NCBI RefSeq assembly: GCF_012911845.1
Contig: NZ_JAAXCU010000041.1
Location: 1-64,000, forward strand
Origin: Bacillus sp. RO2
Lineage (GTDB): Bacteria; Bacillota; Bacilli; Bacillales; Bacillaceae_I
Length of the DNA: 64,000 nt
Direction: 5' to 3'
The notes under the pieces are model-generated. The model saw only the letters and a program-made list of their open reading frames with translations, searched no databases and was not told where the DNA came from. Numbering within the stretch: position 1 is the first letter of the stretch; the number at the start of each line of letters is the position of its first letter. The translations under genes and the position numbers were made by a program. Below, piece by piece: positions 42,165 to 51,500 of this stretch.

Positions 42165-43298
42165 TACTTCCTTCATGATCTCCTCCACGATAAGGTTATC
42201 CGTTTCAAGTCCGGTTATTTCTGTAATGGCTTGCTGCAATCCTTTTTCGCGGATTAGTTGTTGGATTGTCTGGGCTTCCTCATCATTTAGCACATCGTAT
42301 GTGATGGCGGCTGCGATTGCTTTTATCAGGTTTTCTGGAGGGTGACCGAAAAGCTCAAGGTATTGTTTTGCCGGTCCTACTAGGCGGTCGTTCCCACCGA
42401 GCTTTCTGAGCGGAGCGCGTCCTACCCTAGTGACATCATCCGTGATATAGGAATTCTCAAAACGCGAAAGAATCTTGTCGATGTATGCCTCATGTTCTTT
42501 TTTATCGAATCCGTATTTCCCAACAAGGACCATTCCTGTTTCCTTCAAAGCGGACTCCGCCACTTTACGGACTTCCCCATTTGTCAGTGCTTCGTCTATC
42601 GTTTTGCAGCCCTTTTGATAACCCAAATAGGCAACTGCGGCATGTCCTGTATTCACCGTGAACAACTTTCGTTCAATATACGGTGCCAAATCACCGACAA
42701 ATGTGATTCCTTCAATGGCCGGAGATTCTCCAACAAGTGCAGTTTCATCCACTACCCACTCATGATACGGTTCCACTGTGACCATCAGCTTATCAGTGTT
42801 CGTTTGATTTGGAACAATTCTGTCGACAGCGGCATCTGGAAAAGCAAATAGCTCATCAAATAACACGATTTCTTCTGGTGCCAAATCTTCGTATACATGC
42901 TGTTTCAACAAGGAGCTTCCGCCAATAAGATTTTCACAAGCTATGATGTTTAATGGCGCATCGTTGGTTTCAAGACGTTTACGCAATCCACTTACAAGCG
43001 ATTTCGCAATAATTGGAAGGATGGACGGGCCTACTGCAGTAGTAATGATATCCGCTTCCACTATCGCCTTTTCCAACCTGTCGCTATCTTTTATACTATT
43101 GATGGCCGACACATTGCGTACAACCAACTCTTCCTGTGTTTTATCCGCCAGCACCACTCGATAAGCTTTCTTTTCATTTATCAGATCTACTATTTCACTG
43201 TTTACATCCACGAAAGTGGTGGTAAAGCCTGCCTTGTAAAGCAAAGCTCCAATAAAGCCTCTGCCGATATTGCCTGCACCATAATGAAGTGCCTTCAT
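42150..43298 (-). CDS. mtlD: Mannitol-1-phosphate 5-dehydrogenase
   Basis: The 382-aa cytosolic enzyme oxidises mannitol-1-phosphate to fructose-6-phosphate with NAD+. N-terminal ALHYGAGNIGRGFIG is the Rossmann motif; KLGGNDRLVGPAKQY and the conserved Lys in the catalytic helix follow. Length (Bacillus 373) fits. Start ATG follows the mtlF stop after one base, with GAAGGGG before it, so the genes are coupled. The last codons (GVWK) and the stop lie inside a GGGTCAGACCCC repeat, so the natural C-terminus was probably altered by repeat insertion. Confidence 0.94.
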   Translation of the reverse strand: MKALHYGAGNIGRGFIGALLYKAGFTTTFVDVNSEIVDLINEKKAYRVVLADKTQEELVVRNVSAINSIKDSDRLEKAIVEADIITTAVGPSILPIIAKSLVSGLRKRLETNDAPLNIIACENLIGGSSLLKQHVYEDLAPEEIVLFDELFAFPDAAVDRIVPNQTNTDKLMVTVEPYHEWVVDETALVGESPAIEGITFVGDLAPYIERKLFTVNTGHAAVAYLGYQKGCKTIDEALTNGEVRKVAESALKETGMVLVGKYGFDKKEHEAYIDKILSRFENSYITDDVTRVGRAPLRKLGGNDRLVGPAKQYLELFGHPPENLIKAIAAAITYDVLNDEEAQTIQQLIREKGLQQAITEITGLETDNLIVEEIMKEVGVWK

Positions 43299-43299
43299 G

Positions 43300-43737
43300 T
43301 TATTGAACCCCTTCAAATAATTCAAGGATCTCTTCAGCAGATGTTGCCTTCACAATTTGTTGAACATTTTCTTCTTCAGAGCAGACAATCGCAATTTGCG
43401 ATAGAATTTCTAGGTGTTCATCGCCTTTCCCTGCTATGCCAATCAGTAATTTCACTTCATTTTCTGCTCCAAATTCCACACCTGCTGGAACTTGTACAAT
43501 AGCAATCCCGGATTCTTTCACCGCTTTTTTTGCATCTTCTGTACCATGTGGAATCGCAACAAAATTACCCATGTAGGTGGACGTTAATTCCTCCCGTTCC
43601 AACATCTTTTCAATATATGTTTCATCTACGTATCCACGGTCCACTAACAATTGTCCTGTCTTTTTAATTGCTTCCTCTTTTGTCCCTACAGTTTCGTTTA
43701 ATAAGATATTTTCTTTAGCTAAGATTGGTAAGGTCAT
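43300..43737 (-). CDS. mtlF: Mannitol PTS IIA component
   Basis: The 145-aa protein accepts phosphate from HPr on the His of IPHGT (His64) and passes it to the Cys of the MtlA IIB domain. It matches the PTS-EIIA type-2 fold, GNFVAIPHGTED being diagnostic. It is a stand-alone subunit because MtlA here is IICB only. It lies between mtlR and mtlD in the order known from G. stearothermophilus. Confidence 0.93.
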   Translation of the reverse strand: MTLPILAKENILLNETVGTKEEAIKKTGQLLVDRGYVDETYIEKMLEREELTSTYMGNFVAIPHGTEDAKKAVKESGIAIVQVPAGVEFGAENEVKLLIGIAGKGDEHLEILSQIAIVCSEEENVQQIVKATSAEEILELFEGVQ

Positions 43738-43740
43738 GAT

Positions 43741-45873
43741 TCAAACACTCCTTAATTCAGTTAATTTTTCGTTAAAATAACGGTTTAATGTGGCAGCGAG
43801 ATGATTCCCGATCGCAACCCCGTCCGTTGATTCAAATCGTGCAATGCTTCGGTCATCTTCTATGATAGATGCACTAATATGACTCAGTACTTCTAATACC
43901 TCTTTTTCTGCCTTTGAGGGGGCAAGAAGAAGGAGGACTGACTCCACTTTCATGGGCTCCTGATCCATTCCTGTTGTCGGACATGAATGAGTTAATTTGT
44001 ATATAGAAAAAGTTGGTTTAATAACGGCCTCACTTTTGGCGTGGAACAATGCCAGCTTTGTACCCGGTATCCCAAGTCCTCCCATCCTTTCCCTCTCCAA
44101 AAGGTCTTTTAATACCTGAGTCACATCGGAGAGTTGCTCCAAATGTTGTAACTCCAAGCATAGAATCTGCAACGCAGCCCTAATGGACTCGCCACCTTCC
44201 CCCTTCTTAAAAATAAAGCCATTCAATAAGGTTGAAACTGCTTTGGAATAGAGAGAAACCTTTTCTAAATTATCTGCCACCGCTTCTATAGAAAGATCTT
44301 GGTTATAAAAGGCTTCCTCTAGTTCTAGATTACCTTTTAACTCTATCAATTTGTTTTTATGCTGCTCATAGATATACTGTTTGATTTTATCTAATTCTTC
44401 ATCTGTTAAAATTGGATTGACGATAAAATAGTCTCTGTTTAAATCAGGCAAACGAATCGTAGAGATGATCAGATCATAGTTTGCATCATCTAACTGATTC
44501 AACTCGAAAAGAGATACATTCTGACATACTTTTATTTCAGGAATTTCTTTTTGAAGCCTTGTCGCAAGCATTTTTGAGGTTCCAATGCCTGTCGAACAAA
44601 CGACAAGTGCCTGCAGCGGTCTGGCTTGATGGATGTTCAATAAGACAGAGCCAAAGTGCATGACCAGAAAACCGACTTCTTCTTCTGGAATCACGAGATC
44701 ATGGAATGTCACCTCGACACCTTCTTTAATAATGGAAAATAATTCTGCATATTCCGTTTTGATTCGATCTAAGAGCGGGTTTGTTATGCCCATATTTTGC
44801 TTGATGCGGAATAATGCAGGACCAAGATGGGCAACAAGCCCCTGCAATAAAGAAGGATTATCTGAAAGATTTTGGTGGATCCTCTCTTCTACAAATCGGA
44901 TGAGGTGCTTTGCTTTTAAGGCATCCTGCATTCCCGCTTCTTCTGCAAAATATTCCTTGTCCTGTCTTAACTTCGCTCCTCTTAGATGCATGGTGATGTA
45001 GCCAATTTCGGCGACTGGAATCTCTGTTTGATACACTTTTTCAAGCTTCTCAATGATTTTTTGGGCAATCATATATTCAGGAGTCCCTTTCAGTTCTAAA
45101 AGGTAGGCCTGATCTATGGAAATATTTTCTCCACGCATGATTCGCTCCATCGCCAATGCCAAATGAACAACCAGCCCCATATACGCGCTATCTGCAATGG
45201 AATAGGGCAGCTCTTTGTTCATTTCATCCACTGTCCGCTCTACAATATGCAGATTTTTTTTCTCTACTAGACCAAGCAATCTTTCCGAAATCGGGTCGGA
45301 TGACGGCTTACTCTTCTTTTGAATGCTTTCTTTTATAAGGCTCAGCAGTTCATACTCATCCACATTATCAGTGATTACCTTGCTCATCGCCTTACGCTTG
45401 TCATTCTCATCGCCTTCTATCTGTACACCATATCCTCTTTTTCGGATAAGTGATAGATTGCGAAATTGGTTTAGCCGTTCCTCCACTTTATTAAGATCAT
45501 TACTAACCGTCGCGATAGTGACATTCAAATCATTAGCGAGCGCAAACAACTTGACCGGTTCGACCGATTCCAATAGTGCACATAGAATGATTGTCTGCCT
45601 TTCTTCAGCGGTGTACTGATTATGATCTACATTGAAAAGAAAAAGCTTTAAATGTTCTATATTATCCTGTTCCCCGATTATCTGGACACCCACACCTGAT
45701 TTCTTTAGTAAAGACAGCTGATACTGAGCCAAGGTTCCCTCGACTTCTTTTAAATCACGGTGGATGGTTCGGGTACTTACATTTATTTCATTCGCCAGAT
45801 CCCCGACTGTCATTTCTTTATCCGTCGATAAAAGAATCTCAAGGATCTGCCTCTCTCTTGCGGTAATATACAT
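43741..45873 (-). CDS. mtlR: Mannitol operon transcriptional activator MtlR
   Basis: The 710-aa multi-domain activator has an N-terminal HTH (MYITARERQILEILLS...STRTIHRDLKEVE), a second HTH (LANDLNVTIATVSNDLNKV), two PRD domains (about 170-400), an EIIB-like domain with ALVVCSTGIGTSKML (Cys phosphorylation site) and a C-terminal EIIA-like domain (LFHAKSEA). Phosphorylation by HPr and EIIA/EIIB sets its activity so that mannitol uptake induces and glucose represses. The open frame reaches 45906, but GGAGTGA precedes the ATG at 45873. It lies between mtlA and mtlF. Confidence 0.93.
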   Translation of the reverse strand: MYITARERQILEILLSTDKEMTVGDLANEINVSTRTIHRDLKEVEGTLAQYQLSLLKKSGVGVQIIGEQDNIEHLKLFLFNVDHNQYTAEERQTIILCALLESVEPVKLFALANDLNVTIATVSNDLNKVEERLNQFRNLSLIRKRGYGVQIEGDENDKRKAMSKVITDNVDEYELLSLIKESIQKKSKPSSDPISERLLGLVEKKNLHIVERTVDEMNKELPYSIADSAYMGLVVHLALAMERIMRGENISIDQAYLLELKGTPEYMIAQKIIEKLEKVYQTEIPVAEIGYITMHLRGAKLRQDKEYFAEEAGMQDALKAKHLIRFVEERIHQNLSDNPSLLQGLVAHLGPALFRIKQNMGITNPLLDRIKTEYAELFSIIKEGVEVTFHDLVIPEEEVGFLVMHFGSVLLNIHQARPLQALVVCSTGIGTSKMLATRLQKEIPEIKVCQNVSLFELNQLDDANYDLIISTIRLPDLNRDYFIVNPILTDEELDKIKQYIYEQHKNKLIELKGNLELEEAFYNQDLSIEAVADNLEKVSLYSKAVSTLLNGFIFKKGEGGESIRAALQILCLELQHLEQLSDVTQVLKDLLERERMGGLGIPGTKLALFHAKSEAVIKPTFSIYKLTHSCPTTGMDQEPMKVESVLLLLAPSKAEKEVLEVLSHISASIIEDDRSIARFESTDGVAIGNHLAATLNRYFNEKLTELRSV

Positions 45874-45983
45874 AGCGCTCACTCCAATACCCTTGGATGA
45901 TGACAATTTTTTAATACTATGTTTATAGTTTCATCATAAAACACAGATATTATTGATTCAATGAAAGGAAAGTAAGGATTCGT

Positions 45984-46003
45984 CAAAATTATTGTTGACA
46001 AAA
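45984..46003 (-). promoter_or_regulatory. Candidate MtlR site upstream of mtlR
   Basis: On the - strand the 20-bp site begins TTTTGTCAACAATA and ends TTTTG. It matches 17 of 20 positions with the site at 47594-47613 upstream of mtlA. It lies about 110 bp before the mtlR start. Confidence 0.55.
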
Positions 46004-46041
46004 GTTAATAATGACATCTCTTTTCCATTCCCCCTGCATGC

Positions 46042-46080
46042 AAAAAAGAAGGAGAGAGTCCGTGCTCTTTCCTCCTTCTT
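46042..46080 (-). terminator. Terminator after mtlA
   Basis: On the - strand GAAGGAG and CTCCTTC, with further pairing inward (AAGAGC/ACTCT), are followed by TTTTTTG. It separates mtlA from mtlR, so mtlA can be made in excess of the regulator. Confidence 0.75.
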
Positions 46081-46085
46081 TAATA

Positions 46086-47504
46086 TTACTTTAGGTTTTT
46101 AATAAGCTCATCATATTTAGGACTGTTCAAGAAATTCTCAACAGAAATATGAGTCGCATTCGGATGCTTTGCCTTTGCACGGTCTGTTAAGTCTTTATGC
46201 GTGATGACGATGTCAGCATCCATTGGAATATTACTGATGGAGGAGTTCGCTACATCAACGGACAATCCTGCTTTTTTAACTTTATTCTTCATGATGGATG
46301 CACCCATGGCACTTGACCCCATTCCCGCATCACATGCAAAGATAATCTTGTTTACTTCTTTTTCTTCCAAAGGAGCTTCTTTTTCTTTTGCAACAAGAGA
46401 GCTCGCTCTGCTTTCTTTCCCCTTTAGTGCAGATGTTTTTTCTGTTGCTTTTGCTAAATCATCATCTGTAGATTTAGAATTTTTTAAGATGACAGATGCA
46501 ATTAAGAAGGAAACAGTAGTAGCTACAAGGACACCAGCCATGACTGCAAGGAACCCACCTCTTGGAGCCATAGCAGCTATAGCAAAAATACTACCAGGTG
46601 ATGGTGCAGCAACCAGCCCTCCGTTAAATAGTAAAAGCGTGAATACACCAGATGCTCCCCCACCAATTGCTGCCAAGATAAGTGCAGGTTTCATCAATAT
46701 ATATGGGAAGTAGATTTCATGAATCCCACCAAAGAAATGGATGATGGTTGCTCCAGATGCAGATTGTTTAGCCATTCCTTTTCCGAAAATGACAAATGCC
46801 AACAAGATTCCAAGACCTGGTCCAGGATTTGCTTCAAGTAGGAACAAGATAGACATGCCTTCACGTGCCGCCTGTTCAATACCAATAGGCCCTAAGATCC
46901 CATGGTTGATCGCATTGTTCAAGAAGAGAACCTTTGCCGGCTCGATAATGATACTTGCAATCGGAAGCAGGTTCGCCTGTACTAGCGTTTCTACTCCAGC
47001 CGCTAACGTTTTGTTCAAAGTTAAAACAATCGGTCCGATACCTTTAAAACCAATAATCGTAAGGATACCGGCAATAATACCAGCAGAAAAGTTGTTCACA
47101 AGCATCTCAAACCCTTGTCGTACCTTTCCATCAATCGCTTGGTCAAATTTCTTGATCGCATATCCACCAAGCGGACCCATCACCATCGCACCAAGGAACA
47201 TCGGAATATCTGCTCCCACGATAACCCCCATGGTCGCAGTTGCCCCAACAACTCCGCCGCGCAGGTCATACACAAGGCGTCCTCCCGTAAAACCGATCAA
47301 TATCGGCAATAGGAACGTAATCATTGGACCGACAAGAGTCGCTAGTTCCTCATTTGGCCACCAGCCAGTAGGTATGAATAATGCCGTGATAAGTCCCCAT
47401 GCGATGAACGCCCCAATATTGGGCATGATCATACCACTAAGATGACTACCAAAACGCTGTATTTTCACTTTAAAATTAGAAGATGATTTTGTCTCAGAGC
47501 TCAT
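46086..47504 (-). CDS. mtlA: Mannitol PTS IICB transporter
   Basis: The 472-aa membrane protein imports and phosphorylates mannitol. The IIC domain (about 15-340) has the conserved GIHEIYFPYILM and NHGILGP motifs. The C-terminal IIB domain has KIIFACDAGMGSSAMG with the phosphorylated Cys391. The IIA domain is separate (MtlF), as in Bacillus. AAGGGGGCAG precedes the ATG. The promoter region has a candidate MtlR site (47594-47613) and a cre-like site (47546-47559). Confidence 0.94.
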   Translation of the reverse strand: MSSETKSSSNFKVKIQRFGSHLSGMIMPNIGAFIAWGLITALFIPTGWWPNEELATLVGPMITFLLPILIGFTGGRLVYDLRGGVVGATATMGVIVGADIPMFLGAMVMGPLGGYAIKKFDQAIDGKVRQGFEMLVNNFSAGIIAGILTIIGFKGIGPIVLTLNKTLAAGVETLVQANLLPIASIIIEPAKVLFLNNAINHGILGPIGIEQAAREGMSILFLLEANPGPGLGILLAFVIFGKGMAKQSASGATIIHFFGGIHEIYFPYILMKPALILAAIGGGASGVFTLLLFNGGLVAAPSPGSIFAIAAMAPRGGFLAVMAGVLVATTVSFLIASVILKNSKSTDDDLAKATEKTSALKGKESRASSLVAKEKEAPLEEKEVNKIIFACDAGMGSSAMGASIMKNKVKKAGLSVDVANSSISNIPMDADIVITHKDLTDRAKAKHPNATHISVENFLNSPKYDELIKNLK

Positions 47505-47545
47505 TTTACTGCCCCCTTATCATAATATTCTTGCTTACCCTTATG

Positions 47546-47559
47546 ATAAAGCGGTTTCA
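47546..47559. promoter_or_regulatory. Candidate cre site of mtlA
   Basis: On the - strand TGAAACCGCTTTAT matches the CcpA consensus at the TGAAA..CG..T positions; the last two bases differ. It lies 42-55 bp upstream of mtlA. Confidence 0.4.
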
Positions 47560-47593
47560 CCAAACAATCCATTGTTACTAAAGACCCATTTGG

Positions 47594-47613
47594 CAAACGT
47601 ATTGTTGACATAA
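47594..47613 (-). promoter_or_regulatory. Candidate MtlR site upstream of mtlA
   Basis: On the - strand TTATGTCAACAATA continues into CGTTTG. It shares 17 of 20 positions with the site before mtlR. Confidence 0.6.
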
Positions 47614-47633
47614 TTAAAATAAGCAAAAAAAGA

Positions 47634-47682
47634 GGGGTCAGACCCCTCTTTAACACTTTAACGCAGAGCGGGTCAGACCCCA
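47634..47682. repeat. GGGTCAGACCCC repeat between mtlA and natB
   Basis: GGGTCAGACCCC occurs at 47635 and 47670, 35 bp apart, with CTCTTTAACACTTTAACGCAGAGC between. This is the same family as at 19405 and 42088. It ends a few bases from the natB stop. Confidence 0.75.
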
Positions 47683-47685
47683 TCT

Positions 47686-48843
47686 TTAGTTCATCACCCA
47701 TTTATCCTTCATAAACATAACTCTAGCAATCACAAATGTTACGATGATGCAGATTAGGTTGCTTCCAATCATGATGGCCAGGTGTTCGTAGTTGATGATG
47801 CCGAAGCTCAGTTCTTTTAGTACTGTGAAAATGTTCATGATTGGTATTGCAAAGTGCTCGAATGATAATTCATTGATTCCAATACCTGAGATGATCATGA
47901 TTGGAAATACAGCAATCATCATGATTGGAGTACTGTAACTCTGCGATTCCTTTACTGTTTTACCCATAATGCTTGTGATCATCTGGAAAGTTGCCATAAA
48001 CATGGCATAGACGACAGAAACCAAAATGGCAAATCCAACAATCAAGTACACATTTTCACCAAACGAAATGGCATTTTTCATATTCTCCGTTAAGAAATTT
48101 ATCTCTAAAGCCACTACAATCAACGTAACAATGCCAGTTAGAGCGCCAATAGTTGAAATAGTGAGCCACTTGGCAAGTAATAAAGTCATACGGTTAACTG
48201 GTGTCATCAATAACGCTTCCATTGTTTTCTTCTCTTTCTCTCCGGCAAACAAATCAGAGGCAGACGGACCTGCGCCGATCCCTATTGCCAATGCCAAAAT
48301 CAATGGTACAAGCATGGCAACCATATTCACACCAGCTGTCTCCTCTGTCAGTTCTTTTTGTTCAATCGTAAATGGTTGAACAAGCTCCTGAGGAGTACCC
48401 TGTGCTTCTAATCGATCGGCAATGACTAGTTTTTCATAGGCTCCAAGAACAGTAGTAACCTGGTTCATTAATATAGAAGAGTTTTGACTAAAGGAATTTC
48501 CTATAAGCGTTACACCGGCCTCTTCTCCCTTTTCCACTTTTTCTAAAAATCCGCCTTCCAAAACCAATGCAGCTTGAGCATCTCCTTCTTCCAACACCGC
48601 CTCCGGATCTGCCGTTTTTACAAATTCAATATTCTCTATCCCCGCGAATAACGCTTCTTCCTCTGTACCAAATGTTTCATTCACAGCAAGGGAATAAGTT
48701 TCCCCTTCTCCATCCGACAGCATGCTTTCATAAAACAACACAAGTCCTGTCATCATCACAATCGGCAATAAAACGGTTAATAAAAGAGTTCGTCTGTCCC
48801 TGAACGAATCTTTCATTTCTTTAACGTATATTTTACGAAGCAT
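47686..48843 (-). CDS. natB: ABC Na+ exporter permease NatB
   Basis: The 385-aa ABC-2 type permease has one N-terminal hydrophobic segment, a large extracytoplasmic loop (about 45-170) and five or six C-terminal segments, with the EKEKKTMEALLMTPV loop seen in NatB. B. subtilis NatB (386 aa) exports Na+ with NatA. Its ATG overlaps the end of natA by 11 bp, so the two are translated together. It lies leftmost in the natAB operon, with GGGTCAGACCCC repeats right behind. Confidence 0.9.
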   Translation of the reverse strand: MLRKIYVKEMKDSFRDRRTLLLTVLLPIVMMTGLVLFYESMLSDGEGETYSLAVNETFGTEEEALFAGIENIEFVKTADPEAVLEEGDAQAALVLEGGFLEKVEKGEEAGVTLIGNSFSQNSSILMNQVTTVLGAYEKLVIADRLEAQGTPQELVQPFTIEQKELTEETAGVNMVAMLVPLILALAIGIGAGPSASDLFAGEKEKKTMEALLMTPVNRMTLLLAKWLTISTIGALTGIVTLIVVALEINFLTENMKNAISFGENVYLIVGFAILVSVVYAMFMATFQMITSIMGKTVKESQSYSTPIMMIAVFPIMIISGIGINELSFEHFAIPIMNIFTVLKELSFGIINYEHLAIMIGSNLICIIVTFVIARVMFMKDKWVMN

Positions 48844-49585
48844 AGTGTTCGTTCCCCCTTACAAGTTTACTCATGAAAATATAGTTAAGGTCACGAGAGC
48901 CTTCTGATTTATATAAAGCTTCCAATGAACCATGGTGGACGAGTTCACCTTTATGCATCATCGCCACCGTATCGCACAGCATGCTCACTTCTTCCATGAT
49001 GTGACTAGAAAAAATAATTGTTTTTCCATCGCGCTTCAACTGATGGACGAGCTGGCGAAATACGTTAGAAGATGTAATGTCCAAACCGGTGGTTGGCTCA
49101 TCGAACAAGATGATATCAGGGTTATGAATCAATGTGCGGGCAATTGCCACTTTTTGACGCATCCCTTTTGAAAAGCCGCCGACCTTACGATTCAAGTAAT
49201 CCTTCATCCCAAACATTTTTGCTAATTCTTCAATCCGTACCTTTGTCTCATGCTTGCTCATTCCGTATAGAGCAGCAAAATACTCCAGGTTTTCGCGTGC
49301 TGTAAGGCGGTCATACAAACCGGTTTCCCCGCCGAAGAGCACCCCGATTTTTCTTTTTATGGAGTCGGAATTCTTAACCGTATCAAAACCCGCTACACTG
49401 ATTGACCCTTCAGTCGGAGTTAATAACGTTGCGATGGACCTTAACAGCGTCGTTTTCCCCGCTCCGTTCTCCCCAAGCAATCCTACAACCTGCCCTTTGT
49501 TCACTGTAAATGTTACATGCTTGAGCGCCGTCACATAAGCCTTTTTATCTTGAAATTTCTTTGTTACTTGATTAATTTCGATCAT
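48833..49585 (-). CDS. natA: ABC Na+ exporter ATPase NatA
   Basis: The 250-aa ATPase has Walker A GENGAGKTT, Q-loop, signature GFSKGMRQKVAIAR (SKGMRQ variant of LSGGQ), Walker B ILFDEPTTGLD and H-loop FSSHIM. It powers NatB. The frame opens at 49630, but GAGGTGAAAG before the ATG at 49585 gives the usual MIEINQVTKKF start. It is transcribed divergently from natRK; direct repeats for the regulator lie between the two. Confidence 0.93.
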   Translation of the reverse strand: MIEINQVTKKFQDKKAYVTALKHVTFTVNKGQVVGLLGENGAGKTTLLRSIATLLTPTEGSISVAGFDTVKNSDSIKRKIGVLFGGETGLYDRLTARENLEYFAALYGMSKHETKVRIEELAKMFGMKDYLNRKVGGFSKGMRQKVAIARTLIHNPDIILFDEPTTGLDITSSNVFRQLVHQLKRDGKTIIFSSHIMEEVSMLCDTVAMMHKGELVHHGSLEALYKSEGSRDLNYIFMSKLVRGNEHYAS

Positions 49586-49655
49586 AATTCTTTCACCTCG
49601 TCTGTTTGATTTCTTGTTTTTATCATACAAACTATTTTGGTTTGAATCTCTAGTT

Positions 49656-49686
49656 ATGTCGCGAATATTCCTTTTGATGTCGCGAA
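49656..49686. promoter_or_regulatory. NatR-type direct repeats in the natA/natR intergenic region
   Basis: ATGTCGCGAA occurs at 49656-49665 and 49677-49686, exactly 21 bp apart. LytTR response regulators bind such phased direct repeats. Placement between the divergent natAB and natRK genes fits regulation of natAB. Confidence 0.72.
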
Positions 49687-49774
49687 AATGACCTTTCTAT
49701 CCTTTTTGATGGTAAAATAAAGATAATTACCATGAATATGGAATGAAACAAAACTTCAAGGTGAGGGTAAAACG

Positions 49775-50473
49775 ATGCGAGTTGGTCTTGTAGATGACAG
49801 ATACATAGATTTGGACAAACTAAATGGAATTGTAGCAGCCGTACCGAATGTGGAGATTGTCTTCTCTACTCAATCTGCGGAAGAAGCCTATGAATATATT
49901 AAAAAAGAAGCAGTGGACCTTTTGATTGCGGACATTGAAATGCCCAACCTATCCGGGTACGAGCTCGCAGACATCATCCACTCGCACGCATTGAACATCG
50001 CTGTTATTTTTGTTACAGGAAGCAGTGGCTATGCCGTCCACGCCTTCGAGTTGAATGTACATGACTACATCATGAAGCCTTATACAAAAGACCGACTTGT
50101 CAAAAGTATGGAAAGATTACTGGAGAAATCCAAGTCTGCTGAAATTGCTGGAAGACTCTATCTTAAACAAAAAAACGACATCCACATTGTTCAAAAGAAG
50201 GACATCGTTTTTATTGAAAGATCTGGCCGCTCCACCACCATCTACACCAAAAGCGGACCCATCAAAACCTACCAGACATTGAATGAACTAGAAGGAGAAC
50301 TGCGTGAGCGAGACTTTCTCCGCTCCCACCGGTCCTTCATTATAAACATTCATCACGTGAAAAACTTCTCACTCTATGCCAAGAACTCATACATCGTAAC
50401 GTTTGAAGGCATGGAGGAACAGGCGATGATTACCAAAGATAAAGTGGAATTTCTGCAAGAGAATTACTTTTAG
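49775..50473 (+). CDS. natR: LytTR response regulator NatR
   Basis: The 232-aa regulator has a receiver domain (1-120) with the phospho-acceptor Asp in DLLIADIEMPNLSG, the conserved Lys in IMKPYT, and a C-terminal LytTR DNA-binding domain (about 135-232; FLRSHRSFIINIHHVK). NatR controls natAB with NatK. The ATG follows CAAGGTGAGG. It is 16 bp from natK and divergent from natA, and its target site lies between the genes. Confidence 0.92.
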   Translation: MRVGLVDDRYIDLDKLNGIVAAVPNVEIVFSTQSAEEAYEYIKKEAVDLLIADIEMPNLSGYELADIIHSHALNIAVIFVTGSSGYAVHAFELNVHDYIMKPYTKDRLVKSMERLLEKSKSAEIAGRLYLKQKNDIHIVQKKDIVFIERSGRSTTIYTKSGPIKTYQTLNELEGELRERDFLRSHRSFIINIHHVKNFSLYAKNSYIVTFEGMEEQAMITKDKVEFLQENYF

Positions 50474-50489
50474 TAAGGATTGATTAGCG

Positions 50490-51464
50490 TTGAAGACTTC
50501 CTTTATTTACTCGGGGGCGATAGGTGCGCTCTTATTTTTACATATGCATGCACTCTTCGGTGAGTGGATTTTGCCTTATGTTAGTTTAATGGTTGCCACA
50601 GTAATTGCCTTTTATTTTCATAGAAAAATAGCAGTGGAGATTGAAAGGTTAGGATGGAAAGCCAATAGTGGTCTGTGGATTGTGCAAGTGTTGGTTGTGA
50701 CGATTGCTTTAGGTGTGTCCCTGCCTCCAAGGCTTGCGGTTGCACCGATAATCGTGTTTGTTGCCTGTGAATATGTACGGATAACGACTGGTCAGCATTT
50801 TACTAGATTGCAGCGCGAACTTGCTCAACACGAAGAGCAACGAGCCCATATCAATGAAACCTTTCGCATTGTCCGCAGCGAGCGTCATGATTTCCTCAAG
50901 CATGTTTCAGCCGTCCACTTCATGTTAGAAAACGATAAGGCTTCAGAAGCAAAACTTTATCTTGATGACCTTGTGAAAAGCTACGAAGAGACCAATTACT
51001 CTATTAGAGGAGAGCGCGGGGTTGTCGCTGGCGTGCTACATCAAATGTATCGACGCGGCAAAGCTGCCGGGGTCAGTGTGGTGTATGATTTAGATCTGCC
51101 TTTGTCTATGTTACCGATTGGGGACCAGCAAATTGTCGGGCTCCTTGGAAACCTGTTGGGCAACAGCCTTGACGCATGCGAAGAATGGCAGCGGGAGCGA
51201 GGTGGGCAAGCCATGTTAACGTTACAGTTTTATAAACGCAGTGGCCTGTATATGTTGATTTGCAAAAATAACACCTTGCCTGTACCCGTTAATGTCTTGG
51301 ACTCCCTGTTCGATACGTATGGACATACCACAAAGGGTGGCGGGCACGAAGGATTAGGGACCAAAATAATGAAGGATATTGTGGAAGAGCACCACGGTTT
51401 GTTGGATTTTGTGTGTAAAGATGAGGAATTTACCGTGAAAATCAAGGTGCCGGCGATACGGTAA
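50490..51464 (+). CDS. natK: Sensor histidine kinase NatK
   Basis: The 324-aa GHKL-type kinase has about four N-terminal hydrophobic segments, the phospho-acceptor motif SERHDFLKHVSAVHFML with His in HDFLKH, and a C-terminal HATPase_c_5-type domain (LGNLLGNSLDACEEW as N-box, GHEGLGTKIM). It phosphorylates NatR. The first codon is TTG at 50490, with AAGGATTG upstream; no ATG with a better site is near. It ends at a phased array. Confidence 0.88.
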   Translation: MKTSFIYSGAIGALLFLHMHALFGEWILPYVSLMVATVIAFYFHRKIAVEIERLGWKANSGLWIVQVLVVTIALGVSLPPRLAVAPIIVFVACEYVRITTGQHFTRLQRELAQHEEQRAHINETFRIVRSERHDFLKHVSAVHFMLENDKASEAKLYLDDLVKSYEETNYSIRGERGVVAGVLHQMYRRGKAAGVSVVYDLDLPLSMLPIGDQQIVGLLGNLLGNSLDACEEWQRERGGQAMLTLQFYKRSGLYMLICKNNTLPVPVNVLDSLFDTYGHTTKGGGHEGLGTKIMKDIVEEHHGLLDFVCKDEEFTVKIKVPAIR

Positions 51465-51500
51465 TAACTGAGGTTCTATTTGTTACGGCGCAATGGGACT

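Noticed and set aside
47501-47701. 66-aa frame across the mtlA promoter
   Set aside because: It translates the GGGTCAGACCCC repeat and the candidate operator; no homologous look and no ribosome site.
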